Shown: piece by piece, positions 39,115-49,321 of the stretch
How positions within the stretch are numbered: position 1 is the first letter of the stretch
Layout of the letters: every line of letters begins with the position of its first letter
Assembly: GCA_006218055.1 (NCBI GenBank)
Contig: VBWD01000002.1
Location: 1-64,000, forward strand
From: Gallionellaceae bacterium
Lineage (GTDB): Bacteria > Pseudomonadota > Gammaproteobacteria > Burkholderiales > Gallionellaceae
Reading direction: 5' to 3'
DNA: 64,000 nt
The notes under the pieces: model-generated
What the model saw: the letters and a program-made list of their open reading frames with translations, nothing else
The model's database searches: none
What the model was told of the DNA's origin: nothing
Position numbers and translations under genes: made by a program

Positions 39115-40491
39115 TCATTGCCCCACTACACAACCACCGCCATTGATGCCTGATTTAGTGTCGCCACTGTTTTCGATGTTATCGAGTTTGTTATCACCGC
39201 TCATAAATCCTGGCGTACCCGCCAAACGCGTCAGTATGTGATCGTTGGTGAAACCGCTCTCGCCCTTGCCGAGATCCACTTTCTCATCGCCCTTGGCTAG
39301 GATGACCTGACCGTCATGCACGGTCACATACAGGCCCGGCTCACCTTCGGATTGGCTCTCTTCGAACAACTTATCAACATCCACTGGCACGCTATCCGGT
39401 TTCGGTGCGGTGTTGTCTGTAATGCTGGGTGGCACGACTAAGATGGTGACTGGCTTGCCGGTTTCACGCGCAATGATGGCAGCCTGATTGATAGCCACGG
39501 TGAACGAACCACCGGGTGCCACCAATACGACTTCACCAGCCCACACGAACACACCTGCCCCATCCAAGGGCTTGCCGGAGGTCGCACCAAAATCGGCAGC
39601 ACCTGACGCGCATGGTCCGTTACACCACGCATCGAAACCCGTACCGCGGATACCGATGGTCGCACCCGACATCCTGAATTTATAGTTGTCGTGGTTCACG
39701 CGGCCGATCAAGCCGGTGACCACGCGCACACCACCTTTGATAAGGCGCAAGGCCGCATTCTCTTGATTAGTCTTTTTGTCGTAGCTGAACGACTCGATAT
39801 GGAACACGCTATTCTCTTGCAAGGTGATGCGACTTCCATCGCGGAACGCGACCACAGCATGCGATTGCACACTGCTTTGCAACACGTCGCCTTCATGCAC
39901 AGGAGAGCCCAAGGTCAGCTTACGCGCTTTGGCGTCTTTATCTTTTGCTACCAATTCACCTTGTATCAACATCACACGCCCGACGGCTTTCACTTGAGGT
40001 GCGGCCGGCTTTGCGAGTTTGGCATCGGCGTCATCCGCGCAGTCTTTGGTGGCGCACAGACGCGAGGTGAAGTCCGTTCCACGGATACCGATAGTCGCAC
40101 CGGATGCGCGAAGCTTGTATGCATCCTTATCGCCACGCTTACCGATCAAGCCCGTGACGGTGCGAAAACCACCTTTGAGCAAGCGGAACACGGCAGCGTC
40201 GGCCTGTGGCTCATTCTGCTTGAACTTGTAGGACTCGATCTTGAGGTTGGAGTTGGGCCGCATGGTCATCTTGGCGCCGTCATTCATCACCACCTGCGCA
40301 TAGCTGTCCTTCGCGGTGACCAACAAATCGCCTTCGAACACTTCCGCCTTGGGGCCCATCACCTTCACTGTTCCATCAGGACGCTGCGCCACCAACGCAC
40401 CACTCATGTAGCTGATCTTGCCTGACGCCTCGGCATAGGCAGATGCAGTGGCGACCATCAGAACCAATGACAACAGGATATTTTTTATCAC
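39115..40491 (-). CDS. Exported FecR-domain protein (two FecR-like domains)
   Basis: Signal peptide; duplicated blocks ...LLKGGFRTVTGLIGKRGDKDAYKLRASGATIGIRGTDF and ...LIKGGVRVVTGLIGRVNHDNYKFRMSGATIGIRGTGF. Confidence 0.88.
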   Translation of the reverse strand: MIKNILLSLVLMVATASAYAEASGKISYMSGALVAQRPDGTVKVMGPKAEVFEGDLLVTAKDSYAQVVMNDGAKMTMRPNSNLKIESYKFKQNEPQADAAVFRLLKGGFRTVTGLIGKRGDKDAYKLRASGATIGIRGTDFTSRLCATKDCADDADAKLAKPAAPQVKAVGRVMLIQGELVAKDKDAKARKLTLGSPVHEGDVLQSSVQSHAVVAFRDGSRITLQENSVFHIESFSYDKKTNQENAALRLIKGGVRVVTGLIGRVNHDNYKFRMSGATIGIRGTGFDAWCNGPCASGAADFGATSGKPLDGAGVFVWAGEVVLVAPGGSFTVAINQAAIIARETGKPVTILVVPPSITDNTAPKPDSVPVDVDKLFEESQSEGEPGLYVTVHDGQVILAKGDEKVDLGKGESGFTNDHILTRLAGTPGFMSGDNKLDNIENSGDTKSGINGGGCVVGQ

Positions 40492-40505
40492 GTCACACCT
40501 CGTTC

Positions 40506-42134
40506 TTAGAATGTCGCCATGAGCGCGGCATGGATACGCCAGTCACCCTTCAATTGTTGCGGATCGTTACCCGCTTTGATGATGCGTCCCGCATCTAATC
40601 GTAGCGAAGAAGTTTCAGTGATAGCTGTGCGCAAACCGAAGCCCGCACTGGAGATGTCCGTACTACCACCTGCCTTAGCTTTGACGCCCCCTCCATCCAA
40701 GAACACCAACCCCCGCAACTTCGCACCACTCGTCTCCAATGCAGGGGAGTAGGTCTCGATGTTGTAGCGCACGCCAACCTCGCCTGTCTCGCTGCCTTCG
40801 GAGAATCCGCGCACACCGTCCGCACCACCAAGGCGCATCTGCTCGGCCTGAATGAGTGTGTCGCCACTCCACTGTCCGTTCATGGCAGTGCGAAATTGCC
40901 AATCACCACCAAAGACGGTGAAGTAGCCCGCGCCGAAGCGAATGGCTTTATAAGTGGCGGTTGGTTTTGAAAAATTCACGAAGTCATAGTTGGCGAAGTC
41001 CGCCGACTTGCCTTTCCCCATCAGCGGCACATTGAGGGCGAAGGACGTATTGAAATTGACGTCACCTTTACCTGCCTTGCCTTGCGCCGAGTAACCCACG
41101 CTGATCGGCGTGACGACGATATCGTTGTACAAAGGTTGCGCCACGCCAGCCATCTTGATCTTATCGAACTTGCGCCAATCCAATCCGAAGGTGAGGCGCG
41201 GATCAAACGTGCCCCAACGATCGAGAGGGATGTTGTAACGCGAACTGAAAATTAGACCACCACCTTGGAAGTTCGTCTCGCCGACCAGTGAGTTGACGTT
41301 GGAGTAGCCCCCGAAGAACTCGACACTGTGGCCGCGATCATAAAGGGGCACTTTATAACTACCGCCCAACACCTTAACGCGACTCATGTATGACGGCGAC
41401 ACCTGCATATTCACTTGCGCGACGTGATCTTTGTCGAACACGTTCGCATGACGATAAGCCAGCCCCAAACGCGAGCGTCCTGTTTCGAGTGAGCCGGAGT
41501 TATCAAAGGTGACCGTCCATAGATCAGGCTTACTATCGGCCACCAACACACTTGCATCGACCTCATTATCTTTTTCACCCGCCTTAAGTACGACATTAAG
41601 TTGCCGCGCCGGATTCTCATTCGCCATCTTCAACTGACGTGCCACCTCACGCGCACGTGGCACACCACCGCTACGCAATGACGGAAGCGCATTCAACGCA
41701 TTCTGCTCACTTACGAACTTGTTGTCCTTGACGGCAATCTTTCCGTAGTGACCTTCGATGACTTGGAAGTGCACGGTGCCGGCCTCCAACTCTTGCTCAG
41801 GCAACAACACATGCACAGCCGAGTATCCGCGCGATGCATACAACTCCTCCACCGCTTCCAATGCGCGCTGCACATCGGAGAAGTCTTTTTCTTTTCCTAC
41901 GAATGGCGCGACAACTGCGTCAAAATCGGCTTGAGTCAGCAACTGTGCATCATCAACGATGAAAGCATTGATGGCGAAACGAATGATCGCTGGCGCTTCT
42001 TCCACTGCGTGAGCAGTGGCTGCCACACCAGAAGCAGCCAAGTCATCAGCTTGGACAGTAGGCGAGAAAAACAAGGCGCCCAATAGCAGGAGAGACAATC
42101 TGGAGCCAGACGCAGATGTATTCAGGATGCTCAT
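40506..42134 (-). CDS. ShlB/FhaC-type two-partner-secretion transporter (TpsB)
   Basis: POTRA region FAINAFIVDDAQLLTQADFDAVVAPFVGKEKDFSDVQRALEAVEELYASRGYSAVHVLLPEQELEAGTVHFQVIEGHYGKI; C-terminal barrel with GGADGVRGFSEGSETGEVGVRYNIE. Confidence 0.93.
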   Translation of the reverse strand: MSILNTSASGSRLSLLLLGALFFSPTVQADDLAASGVAATAHAVEEAPAIIRFAINAFIVDDAQLLTQADFDAVVAPFVGKEKDFSDVQRALEAVEELYASRGYSAVHVLLPEQELEAGTVHFQVIEGHYGKIAVKDNKFVSEQNALNALPSLRSGGVPRAREVARQLKMANENPARQLNVVLKAGEKDNEVDASVLVADSKPDLWTVTFDNSGSLETGRSRLGLAYRHANVFDKDHVAQVNMQVSPSYMSRVKVLGGSYKVPLYDRGHSVEFFGGYSNVNSLVGETNFQGGGLIFSSRYNIPLDRWGTFDPRLTFGLDWRKFDKIKMAGVAQPLYNDIVVTPISVGYSAQGKAGKGDVNFNTSFALNVPLMGKGKSADFANYDFVNFSKPTATYKAIRFGAGYFTVFGGDWQFRTAMNGQWSGDTLIQAEQMRLGGADGVRGFSEGSETGEVGVRYNIETYSPALETSGAKLRGLVFLDGGGVKAKAGGSTDISSAGFGLRTAITETSSLRLDAGRIIKAGNDPQQLKGDWRIHAALMATF

Positions 42135-42149
42135 ATCTTCATTCTCCTG

Positions 42150-45100
42150 TTATCTGCACACGGGCAAAGGATCTGCCAAAGGCTGGCCGTTGTCATCTGC
42201 GATGACCGCTTCAGCCAGCAACTCAGCAGACTTTTCCTTGTCCTCCTCTTCGGAGGTCTGCGCTGTGTCTTCAACAGGCGCAATTTGCAATGAAGTCTGC
42301 GTGATCTCCTGCACCACCGTCGGCGCCAAGATGCGGAATGTACCCGCCACATAAGTCATCGTGTAGTTGGAACTCAACAACGTCAGATTCCCTTGATTGA
42401 TCGAATACGTGCCGATGGTGTCACCCACATCTCGATCAAGCATACCGCTCAAGGTCGAAGCCGCACTGTCGTTCAACTTCAGACCATAGGTCATATAGGT
42501 CAGCAAAGGGTCAGGGGTGCCTATCACCTTGTTCTGCGAATTAGCAGCCACCGTCAACGTTGCGGGGGTGATATTCAAAGCGCCACCTGTGAAAGTGATG
42601 CCATATCCCATCGACGATGCTAGTGAACCTTGAGTTATGGTGTGCGTATCCAATACGTTCTCAGAGCCTGTGTGCCCGAGCGTCCCGGCGAGCAACCCTA
42701 TAGTGCTAGCAGTATCTCCATCAATCAATCCTGAAGTAATCGAATAGGTAAGCAACGAATCCGACTGACCATACAGCCTAGATTGGACAACTGCATCAAT
42801 AGCCAACGTGGGAGCCACCGCATACAACAGTCCATTGCCAGTCGTTGGAACCGATGTGCCTACGGTCAAACACCCACCTGCGTAGGTACAGTTATAGCGC
42901 TTGAAGGTAGGCGTGATACCGCCTAGCGTATTCTGTAGCGGGTCGCTGGAATAGATCAGCCAGCGACCTGTCGTATTGAAAGGATTAGCGCCACTCGCGT
43001 TATCGAACACGTCGGCACTCAATGTGATGTTCCCACCGCTACTGGAAAGTGATCCGCCCACCCCTATTTGGATGATGCCCGAAGCGACTAGGTTGAGCGC
43101 TCCGGTATTGGCAGACATAGAGCCCGCTAAAATGTCCCCACCAGAATTGTTCATGCTGATCAAGCCAGCATTGATCGTCGCAAGCGAGGCATCAATGACA
43201 GCAACACCCACTGAACGAATTTGAATATCCGCACCTGCGTCATTTGCCGTGACATTCAATGTCCCTGCGATATTGATCGAATCGTTCAGCACCACACTGC
43301 GGCCGGCTTGCAAGGTCAAACTACCCGCCCCCGTTGCACTGATGCTCGCACCGGTTTGTTGCGTGATGTCATTGTGTGCTTGCAATACCACATTGGTGCC
43401 GAGGTTCAATGTGGACGATATCCAACCTGCATAGATGGTCGTATCAGAGTTGGGATTATCGGAGAACAATGATCCGCTGGCGCCCGCTGAAGGGCCACCT
43501 AACAAATAGACACCGCCCGCGCCGCCATTGGCGCTACCCGTACCGAGTAAGACGACCCCAGGACGGCCCGATAACTCGTTTACATCATTAGGATTGAGTT
43601 GCACGCCGAATACGCTGTTGCTGGAAGTCAACGTCCCCACTGAACCTGTCGTTCCTTTGCCCCATGTGGCCGCACCTGAATTCGAATTCCAGGATGGACT
43701 GAGCACCACATAATTCCCGTCCGAAAGAGTTTGAATGCCGCCGGGGAATGAGCAGTCACACATACCATCACCACCGACCATATCTCCAGCTGCACTACCC
43801 ACCAAACTGTTGGTCGCCGATAACAAACCGCCAAAGGCTCCGTCGGCTAACTTGCCATTCGTGCCATCCATCCAAGTAACAGCTCCTTTATTCCCCCCCC
43901 AACTCGAGCTGGTGATCAGCCAGTTGCCGTTGACTTGCAATACATCCATGCCACTGTCGCCCATATTGTCGTTGAGTGCGCTCCCTAGCACGCTGTTGCT
44001 GGCAGACAAGACTGCACCATTGGCACCACCGACTAGTTTTCCCGATACACCACTCATCCAAGTCATCGCACTGAGCGAACCATTCCAGTACTGGCTACGG
44101 ATCAATAAATTACCGTTGCTCATGATGTTCACACCGCCGGAAAAGCCACTCGCCACACCTACTTGGTCTCCAAGCGTCGAGCCCACTAAGCTGTTACTGG
44201 AACTCACCACCCCACCGACCGCGCCTGTAGTGAGTTGCCCCGTCTGACCATTCACCCAAGTGACTGCACCCATAGTATCTAAGTAGTAGCCCGCACCAAC
44301 GCCCCAACTCGAGCTCTTCACGACATAGTTCCAGAAGGTGGACCCGTTGCTGACTAAAGTGATACCGCCCGATCCCACCGCATCATTCGCCGCACCGCCC
44401 ACTAGACTGTTGCTGGCAGACACCACCCCCACCGTACCGCTCACACCGTTGCCCAAGGTCACGGCACCAGCGCTGCCATTCCAGTACGGACTGACCACCA
44501 CATAGTTCCAGAATGTCGATCCATCGGTGATCTCAGTCAACCCGCCCGAACCGACCTGATCCCAGCCAAGACTACCGATCAGACTGTTGGCATTTGAAAT
44601 CACCCCGCCGAATGATGCATCCTTAAGTTGTCCATTGGCGCCGTTCATCCAAGTCACGGCTCCGGCATACGTCGCCCCAGCCACATTCGGATCTGACCAA
44701 GAAAAGTTGCGGAATACCACGTTACCATTTCCCAAAATCAGTGGTGCATTTGACCCAATATAGTCCGATGCGGTAGAGCCAATCAGGCTGTTAGCTGCTG
44801 AAACAAAGCCTCCATAAACTGGCACCCCGACTATGCTATTTGAAAGCTCGCCAGTCGCACCATTTACCCAGGTGATCGCACCCGCATAAGCTGCTGCACC
44901 GTTGCTCCAATTTGAACTGCGTACCACATAGTTCCAGTAGGTCAGGTTGTCAGTGACTACGTCCACGCCAGCCGACCCCACGCTGTCATTTGCCGTACTG
45001 CCTATCAAACTATTCGCTGCAGAAATCACGCCGAAGGATGTTCCATCCGACAATGCGCCAGTTACGCCATCCATCCAAGTGACTGCACCAGCACTCAAGT

Positions 45101-48100
45101 TCCACTGTGGACTTCTGATCACAACATTGCCATTGCCAAGTTGCATGAGGGTGTAATTTCCCACCTGGCTGTCTGCCACATCTCCCACTAGGCTATTAAA
45201 TTCGGTGATCAAACCGCCTGAGCTTCCATCAATCAACTTGCCAGTAGCCCCGTTCATCCATGTGACCGCGCCGGCATTATCTACACCCAGCCCAGTCGGG
45301 TTGTGCCAATTGTGTGTCCGCACCAAGACATTGCCGGAGGCCAACTGGTCAATACCGGCACTACCAACCTGCTCTTGGCCTGCATAGTAGTAATACGGAT
45401 AGTAAATTGACGTTGTATAAACGCCGCCATATGAACCAACCAGACTATTCGCCGTACCTATCACACCACCATACACTGGTGTGCCAACGGTGCTGTTGGA
45501 TAGCTCACCCGTCGCGCCTTTCATCCAAGTCAATGCACCAACATCCGCATTGGCGCCATTGTCCCAATTCGGATTTTTCAAGAGGATGTTCCCATTGCCA
45601 AGTTGGATGATGCTGCTATAGATACTAAAACCAGACATATCTCCGGCAGTCGAGCCTACAAGACTATTGGTATTTGAAATCGCACCGCCGGTGGCACCAC
45701 CGCCAAGCTTACCTGTCGCACCATTCAACCAAGTCACCGCCCCCAAACCTGTACTGGGGCTACCGCCATTCCACACCGGCGTGGCTGCCAAGAAGTTACC
45801 GTTATTCAGAGCGACGACTGCGCCAACATTGTCGTAGCCATATGTACCGAGCAGGCTGTTAGCTGCTGAAACAAAGCCTCCATAAACCGGCACCCCGACT
45901 GTGCTATTTGAAAGTTCGCCAGTCGCACCATTTACCCAAGTGATCGCGCCGGTGTCGATGTTCGTATTGAAATCGAACCACGGGCTTTTCACCACGAAGT
46001 TGTTACCGCCGATTTGAGTAGTGATTCCTTGCGCCCCCACAAAACTGCCGGATGCAGGACCAACCAGACTGAATGCGACCCCTGCGGTCTGAATGCCTGA
46101 AACGACGCCGGATGTACCGGTCGCCCCGTTACCCCAAGTCACCGCGCCGGTACCACTCGCCCACTGTGAGCTGACAACCACATAGTTACTATTGGAAAGC
46201 ACAACCAATCCGGGGTCTGCGGTAAATGAGTCCGTCCAGCCTGCGCCGACCAAGTCATAAGCCGTTGATCCGACGATGCTGTTAGTGGAAGAAACATCAC
46301 CTGCCACGCCGGCTGTACCACTACCCCATGTGACAGCCCCCTTGCCGGCATTCGCAACACCACCGCTACCCCATTGTCCGCTACGGACCAGATAGTTCCC
46401 GTTTGGCAGCCACACGACCCCGCTCGCTTCCTGAGTCAGCCAGGTATAAGGTCTGTTTACCACAGTGCCAACTTTGTCCCCCAACGCCGTGCCAACCAGA
46501 CTATTGATGTTGCTGATTGTGCCACCCGTGCCCCCCCCCACCAATGCACCCGTGGTTCCGTTCATCCAGGTGACAGCGCCTGCGCCCGCTTGAGTGCCAC
46601 CGTTGTTCCAGTTGTTGCTGGTGATAACAATATTGCCATTTCCCCCTACCGATATCCCGCTTTGGTCATACGTATATGGAGTGCCACTGTTGACTTGAGT
46701 GATGCTCATCGTGCCAACCTTGTCCCCAGCGGTCGATCCTACTAGGCTGTTGGCGCTCGTCACCGCTCCTCCGGTTCCCGATGTAGTCAATAGACCGTTC
46801 ACGCCATTCATCCATGTCACAGCTCCCTTGGCGTTGGCATCAACGCCCCCGCTTCCCCACAGCGTGCTGCGCACGATGTAGTTGCCGCTCAATTGGATGA
46901 TTCCGCCGAAACCAATTCGGTCACCAGCCGCAAGACCCAGCAGGCTGTTAGCAGCTGCCACCACACCGCCGTTGTTTCCGTCTGATAATTTTCCGTTCGT
47001 GCCATTCATCCAGGTCACTGCCCCCCATCCGTTGACAGGGGTACCACCGTTGTTCCAATAGCTGCTGCTGATGACAACATTACCGTTGGCTAGCTGGGTT
47101 AGCCCGTTAAGATTGCCGATGCTCCCGACCTTGTCGCCCGCATTGCTGCCCACCAGACTATTCGAACTGGAAACCGAACCGCCTGCGCTTCCCGTGGAAA
47201 GCAAACCATTTGCACTCATCCAGGTCACCGCCCCAGCATCGACTACCGCTCCGTTGTCCCAGTTGTCGCTGCTGATGATGACATTGCCATTGCTAAGCAC
47301 AGTAGGACCATAGTTGTAGACGGTGACAGCCCCCACCTTGTCGCCCGCCGTTGATCCCACCACCGATGAGATCAACATCCCGCCTGGGGTGTACAAATAG
47401 ACCGCGCCCGAATTGGTACCGAACGTGCTGTCGAACGGTGATGAGATCAGGATGTTGCCGTTACCCAGCACGATGTTCTGCCAGCCACCGAATCCCTCAC
47501 CTGCTCCCGGTGTCGGGTCGATGATCTCCTGATAAACCGAGCTAGCCGTGCCGCTTCCCGCCACGATGGTGATGTTGCGCGGATCAAGTAGCAGCGTCCC
47601 ATTCAAACCATTCGTTGCAGAAAGATCGGTCAGACCGCCGTAACCGAGTGAAGTCAAACCGGAGATTTCGGCATTGCCGCCGTTACCACTTTGCACACCA
47701 CCTTTTGCACTGATGTTGCCCATAAAGCGCATCGTTTGATCCGACCACAACACGACCTCACCGCCATTTCCGCTTTGCCGTGCATCCGCCTTGATGCTGG
47801 TGGCACTGTTGGATAGGACGTTGCTAGCATTGGCGAGAGCGACACCTTGCGCGCCGAATCCTGCCGCACCGTGCATCAATCCGCCGATATGTATATTGCC
47901 GCCCCCATTCGTGCCGCTGGCATCGAGCTGTGTGCCGGCGAGTTTTATCTCGTTACCGGCAAGTGTGAGATTGCCGCCAGTCACGCCGGTCGCACTGTAT
48001 GAACCGGAGGTGTAGTTGGAAACCGTCGCTGCAACCAGAATGTCACCACCCTGCCCCAGCGAACTGTTCGACGTGTACTGCGCCGATGCGGTAGAGATCG

Positions 48101-49142
48101 CGCGATTGCTTGCTTGCACACTGATGTGACCACCAGCTACCGTGCCGTCTGTAGAGATACCTGCGGAAGAAAGTATGCTGTCCCCGCTCAGATTCACGGC
48201 GCCTCCAGCACCTGTCGTGCCTCGCGTCTGGATACTGCCAGTGTGTATCACCGATCCGGGCGCCCCCAGATCGGCAGAATGATCCGCCGCGATATTCACG
48301 CTACCGCCGCTCGTGCCGTTGGCGGAGACCGTACCGCCCACTTCTGCGCGTTGGCTAGCTTTAAACACGATCTTGCCGCCTTGTATCGTGGCGCTGTCCG
48401 CACTCACGGCGCCCGTGTTCTTGACGACGGTGCCGAACAAACCCAGACGACCTGCGCTGGCAACCAATTGACCAACGTTGGTGGCATCTCCTGCCGGAGC
48501 GGTGATGTTGATTCGGAGGTTGGGGTCGAGTGTGTTGACGAGTTGAACTTCGCGTCCGGCGGCCAACAATATCTCGCCATTGGGTGCGGTAATGACACCG
48601 CTGTTCTCAACATTTGGGGCGATGAGATATATCTCGCCTCCACTCTGTGCCGTGATATTGCCAGCATTGCTAACGGCTTGAGCACCGGGCGTTAGGGCGA
48701 AGTTGCCTCGACCTGCGAGAAAGTCCGCATCGCTCAAGTTGAGGCTGGCGGCGACCATGCCTGCCACGTCAACCGTGGAGCCTGCGCCGAATACGATGCC
48801 ACCGGGATTGACTAGGAACACGCGCCCGTTAGAGCTGAGCGTGCCGAGGATGACGCTAGGATTGTTGGTGATGACACGATTGAGGACTGCGGAGGATGCG
48901 GACTGCTGGACGAAGTGGGTGATTTCGTTACGGTCGATGCTGAAGCCTTGCCAGTTGATGATGGTGCCGGGGGTGTTGGTGACGGTGAGGGTATTGCCAT
49001 TGGTGTTGAAACTGGCGCTGCCATTGACCACCGCGCCGCCGTTGGGATTCGCCATCGCATTGAAGCTGAATGCCAACAATACTGCCACACATGCCGGCTT
49101 GAGTTGAAACGTTGGTTCCTTGAGTTTCCGATTCTTGCGCAT
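42150..49142 (-). CDS. Filamentous-haemagglutinin-like TpsA exoprotein with long repeat array and C-terminal MBG-like domains
   Basis: TPS domain (NPNGGAVVNGSASFNTNGNTLTVTNTPGTIINWQGFSI...NRVITNNPSVILGTLSSNGRVFLVNPGGIVFG); tandem NSLVGSTAGDxVG...NGNxVxxSxxWxNG...GAVTWMNGATG repeats; adjacent TpsB. Confidence 0.93.
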   Translation of the reverse strand: MRKNRKLKEPTFQLKPACVAVLLAFSFNAMANPNGGAVVNGSASFNTNGNTLTVTNTPGTIINWQGFSIDRNEITHFVQQSASSAVLNRVITNNPSVILGTLSSNGRVFLVNPGGIVFGAGSTVDVAGMVAASLNLSDADFLAGRGNFALTPGAQAVSNAGNITAQSGGEIYLIAPNVENSGVITAPNGEILLAAGREVQLVNTLDPNLRINITAPAGDATNVGQLVASAGRLGLFGTVVKNTGAVSADSATIQGGKIVFKASQRAEVGGTVSANGTSGGSVNIAADHSADLGAPGSVIHTGSIQTRGTTGAGGAVNLSGDSILSSAGISTDGTVAGGHISVQASNRAISTASAQYTSNSSLGQGGDILVAATVSNYTSGSYSATGVTGGNLTLAGNEIKLAGTQLDASGTNGGGNIHIGGLMHGAAGFGAQGVALANASNVLSNSATSIKADARQSGNGGEVVLWSDQTMRFMGNISAKGGVQSGNGGNAEISGLTSLGYGGLTDLSATNGLNGTLLLDPRNITIVAGSGTASSVYQEIIDPTPGAGEGFGGWQNIVLGNGNILISSPFDSTFGTNSGAVYLYTPGGMLISSVVGSTAGDKVGAVTVYNYGPTVLSNGNVIISSDNWDNGAVVDAGAVTWMSANGLLSTGSAGGSVSSSNSLVGSNAGDKVGSIGNLNGLTQLANGNVVISSSYWNNGGTPVNGWGAVTWMNGTNGKLSDGNNGGVVAAANSLLGLAAGDRIGFGGIIQLSGNYIVRSTLWGSGGVDANAKGAVTWMNGVNGLLTTSGTGGAVTSANSLVGSTAGDKVGTMSITQVNSGTPYTYDQSGISVGGNGNIVITSNNWNNGGTQAGAGAVTWMNGTTGALVGGGTGGTISNINSLVGTALGDKVGTVVNRPYTWLTQEASGVVWLPNGNYLVRSGQWGSGGVANAGKGAVTWGSGTAGVAGDVSSTNSIVGSTAYDLVGAGWTDSFTADPGLVVLSNSNYVVVSSQWASGTGAVTWGNGATGTSGVVSGIQTAGVAFSLVGPASGSFVGAQGITTQIGGNNFVVKSPWFDFNTNIDTGAITWVNGATGELSNSTVGVPVYGGFVSAANSLLGTYGYDNVGAVVALNNGNFLAATPVWNGGSPSTGLGAVTWLNGATGKLGGGATGGAISNTNSLVGSTAGDMSGFSIYSSIIQLGNGNILLKNPNWDNGANADVGALTWMKGATGELSNSTVGTPVYGGVIGTANSLVGSYGGVYTTSIYYPYYYYAGQEQVGSAGIDQLASGNVLVRTHNWHNPTGLGVDNAGAVTWMNGATGKLIDGSSGGLITEFNSLVGDVADSQVGNYTLMQLGNGNVVIRSPQWNLSAGAVTWMDGVTGALSDGTSFGVISAANSLIGSTANDSVGSAGVDVVTDNLTYWNYVVRSSNWSNGAAAYAGAITWVNGATGELSNSIVGVPVYGGFVSAANSLIGSTASDYIGSNAPLILGNGNVVFRNFSWSDPNVAGATYAGAVTWMNGANGQLKDASFGGVISNANSLIGSLGWDQVGSGGLTEITDGSTFWNYVVVSPYWNGSAGAVTLGNGVSGTVGVVSASNSLVGGAANDAVGSGGITLVSNGSTFWNYVVKSSSWGVGAGYYLDTMGAVTWVNGQTGQLTTGAVGGVVSSSNSLVGSTLGDQVGVASGFSGGVNIMSNGNLLIRSQYWNGSLSAMTWMSGVSGKLVGGANGAVLSASNSVLGSALNDNMGDSGMDVLQVNGNWLITSSSWGGNKGAVTWMDGTNGKLADGAFGGLLSATNSLVGSAAGDMVGGDGMCDCSFPGGIQTLSDGNYVVLSPSWNSNSGAATWGKGTTGSVGTLTSSNSVFGVQLNPNDVNELSGRPGVVLLGTGSANGGAGGVYLLGGPSAGASGSLFSDNPNSDTTIYAGWISSTLNLGTNVVLQAHNDITQQTGASISATGAGSLTLQAGRSVVLNDSINIAGTLNVTANDAGADIQIRSVGVAVIDASLATINAGLISMNNSGGDILAGSMSANTGALNLVASGIIQIGVGGSLSSSGGNITLSADVFDNASGANPFNTTGRWLIYSSDPLQNTLGGITPTFKRYNCTYAGGCLTVGTSVPTTGNGLLYAVAPTLAIDAVVQSRLYGQSDSLLTYSITSGLIDGDTASTIGLLAGTLGHTGSENVLDTHTITQGSLASSMGYGITFTGGALNITPATLTVAANSQNKVIGTPDPLLTYMTYGLKLNDSAASTLSGMLDRDVGDTIGTYSINQGNLTLLSSNYTMTYVAGTFRILAPTVVQEITQTSLQIAPVEDTAQTSEEEDKEKSAELLAEAVIADDNGQPLADPLPVCR
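43500..47490 (-). repeat. About 18-19 degenerate coding repeats (~55-80 aa) in TpsA
   Basis: Recurring N-S-L-V/L/I-G ... GDxVG ... LxNGNxVxxSxxW ... GAVTWMNGxxG blocks counted in the translation. Confidence 0.85.
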
Positions 49143-49209
49143 GACGACCCCCTACTTCTCGTACATACTTCCAACCAGTGCGAGGGATTATCTGCTCAAT
49201 TGAGCTAAA

Positions 49210-49247
49210 GGGGTATAGGCCAAATTATCTACACCCAGGCCTACCCC
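49210..49247. promoter_or_regulatory. Inverted repeat GGGGTATAGGCC...GGCCTACCCC upstream of tpsA
   Basis: Arms 49210-49221 and 49238-49247, 68-105 bp upstream of the tpsA start. Confidence 0.4.
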
Positions 49248-49321
49248 CTAAGGCCGCATAGAATCAATCGGATATTGTTATTCAGTACGCGATGTCCGAC
49301 TAATTGAGCGGTATAAATTAT

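Noticed and set aside
43500-47490. Possible CRISPR-like or tandem DNA repeat array
   Set aside because: Periodicity is at the protein level (degenerate ~180-240 nt coding repeats), not short identical direct repeats with spacers
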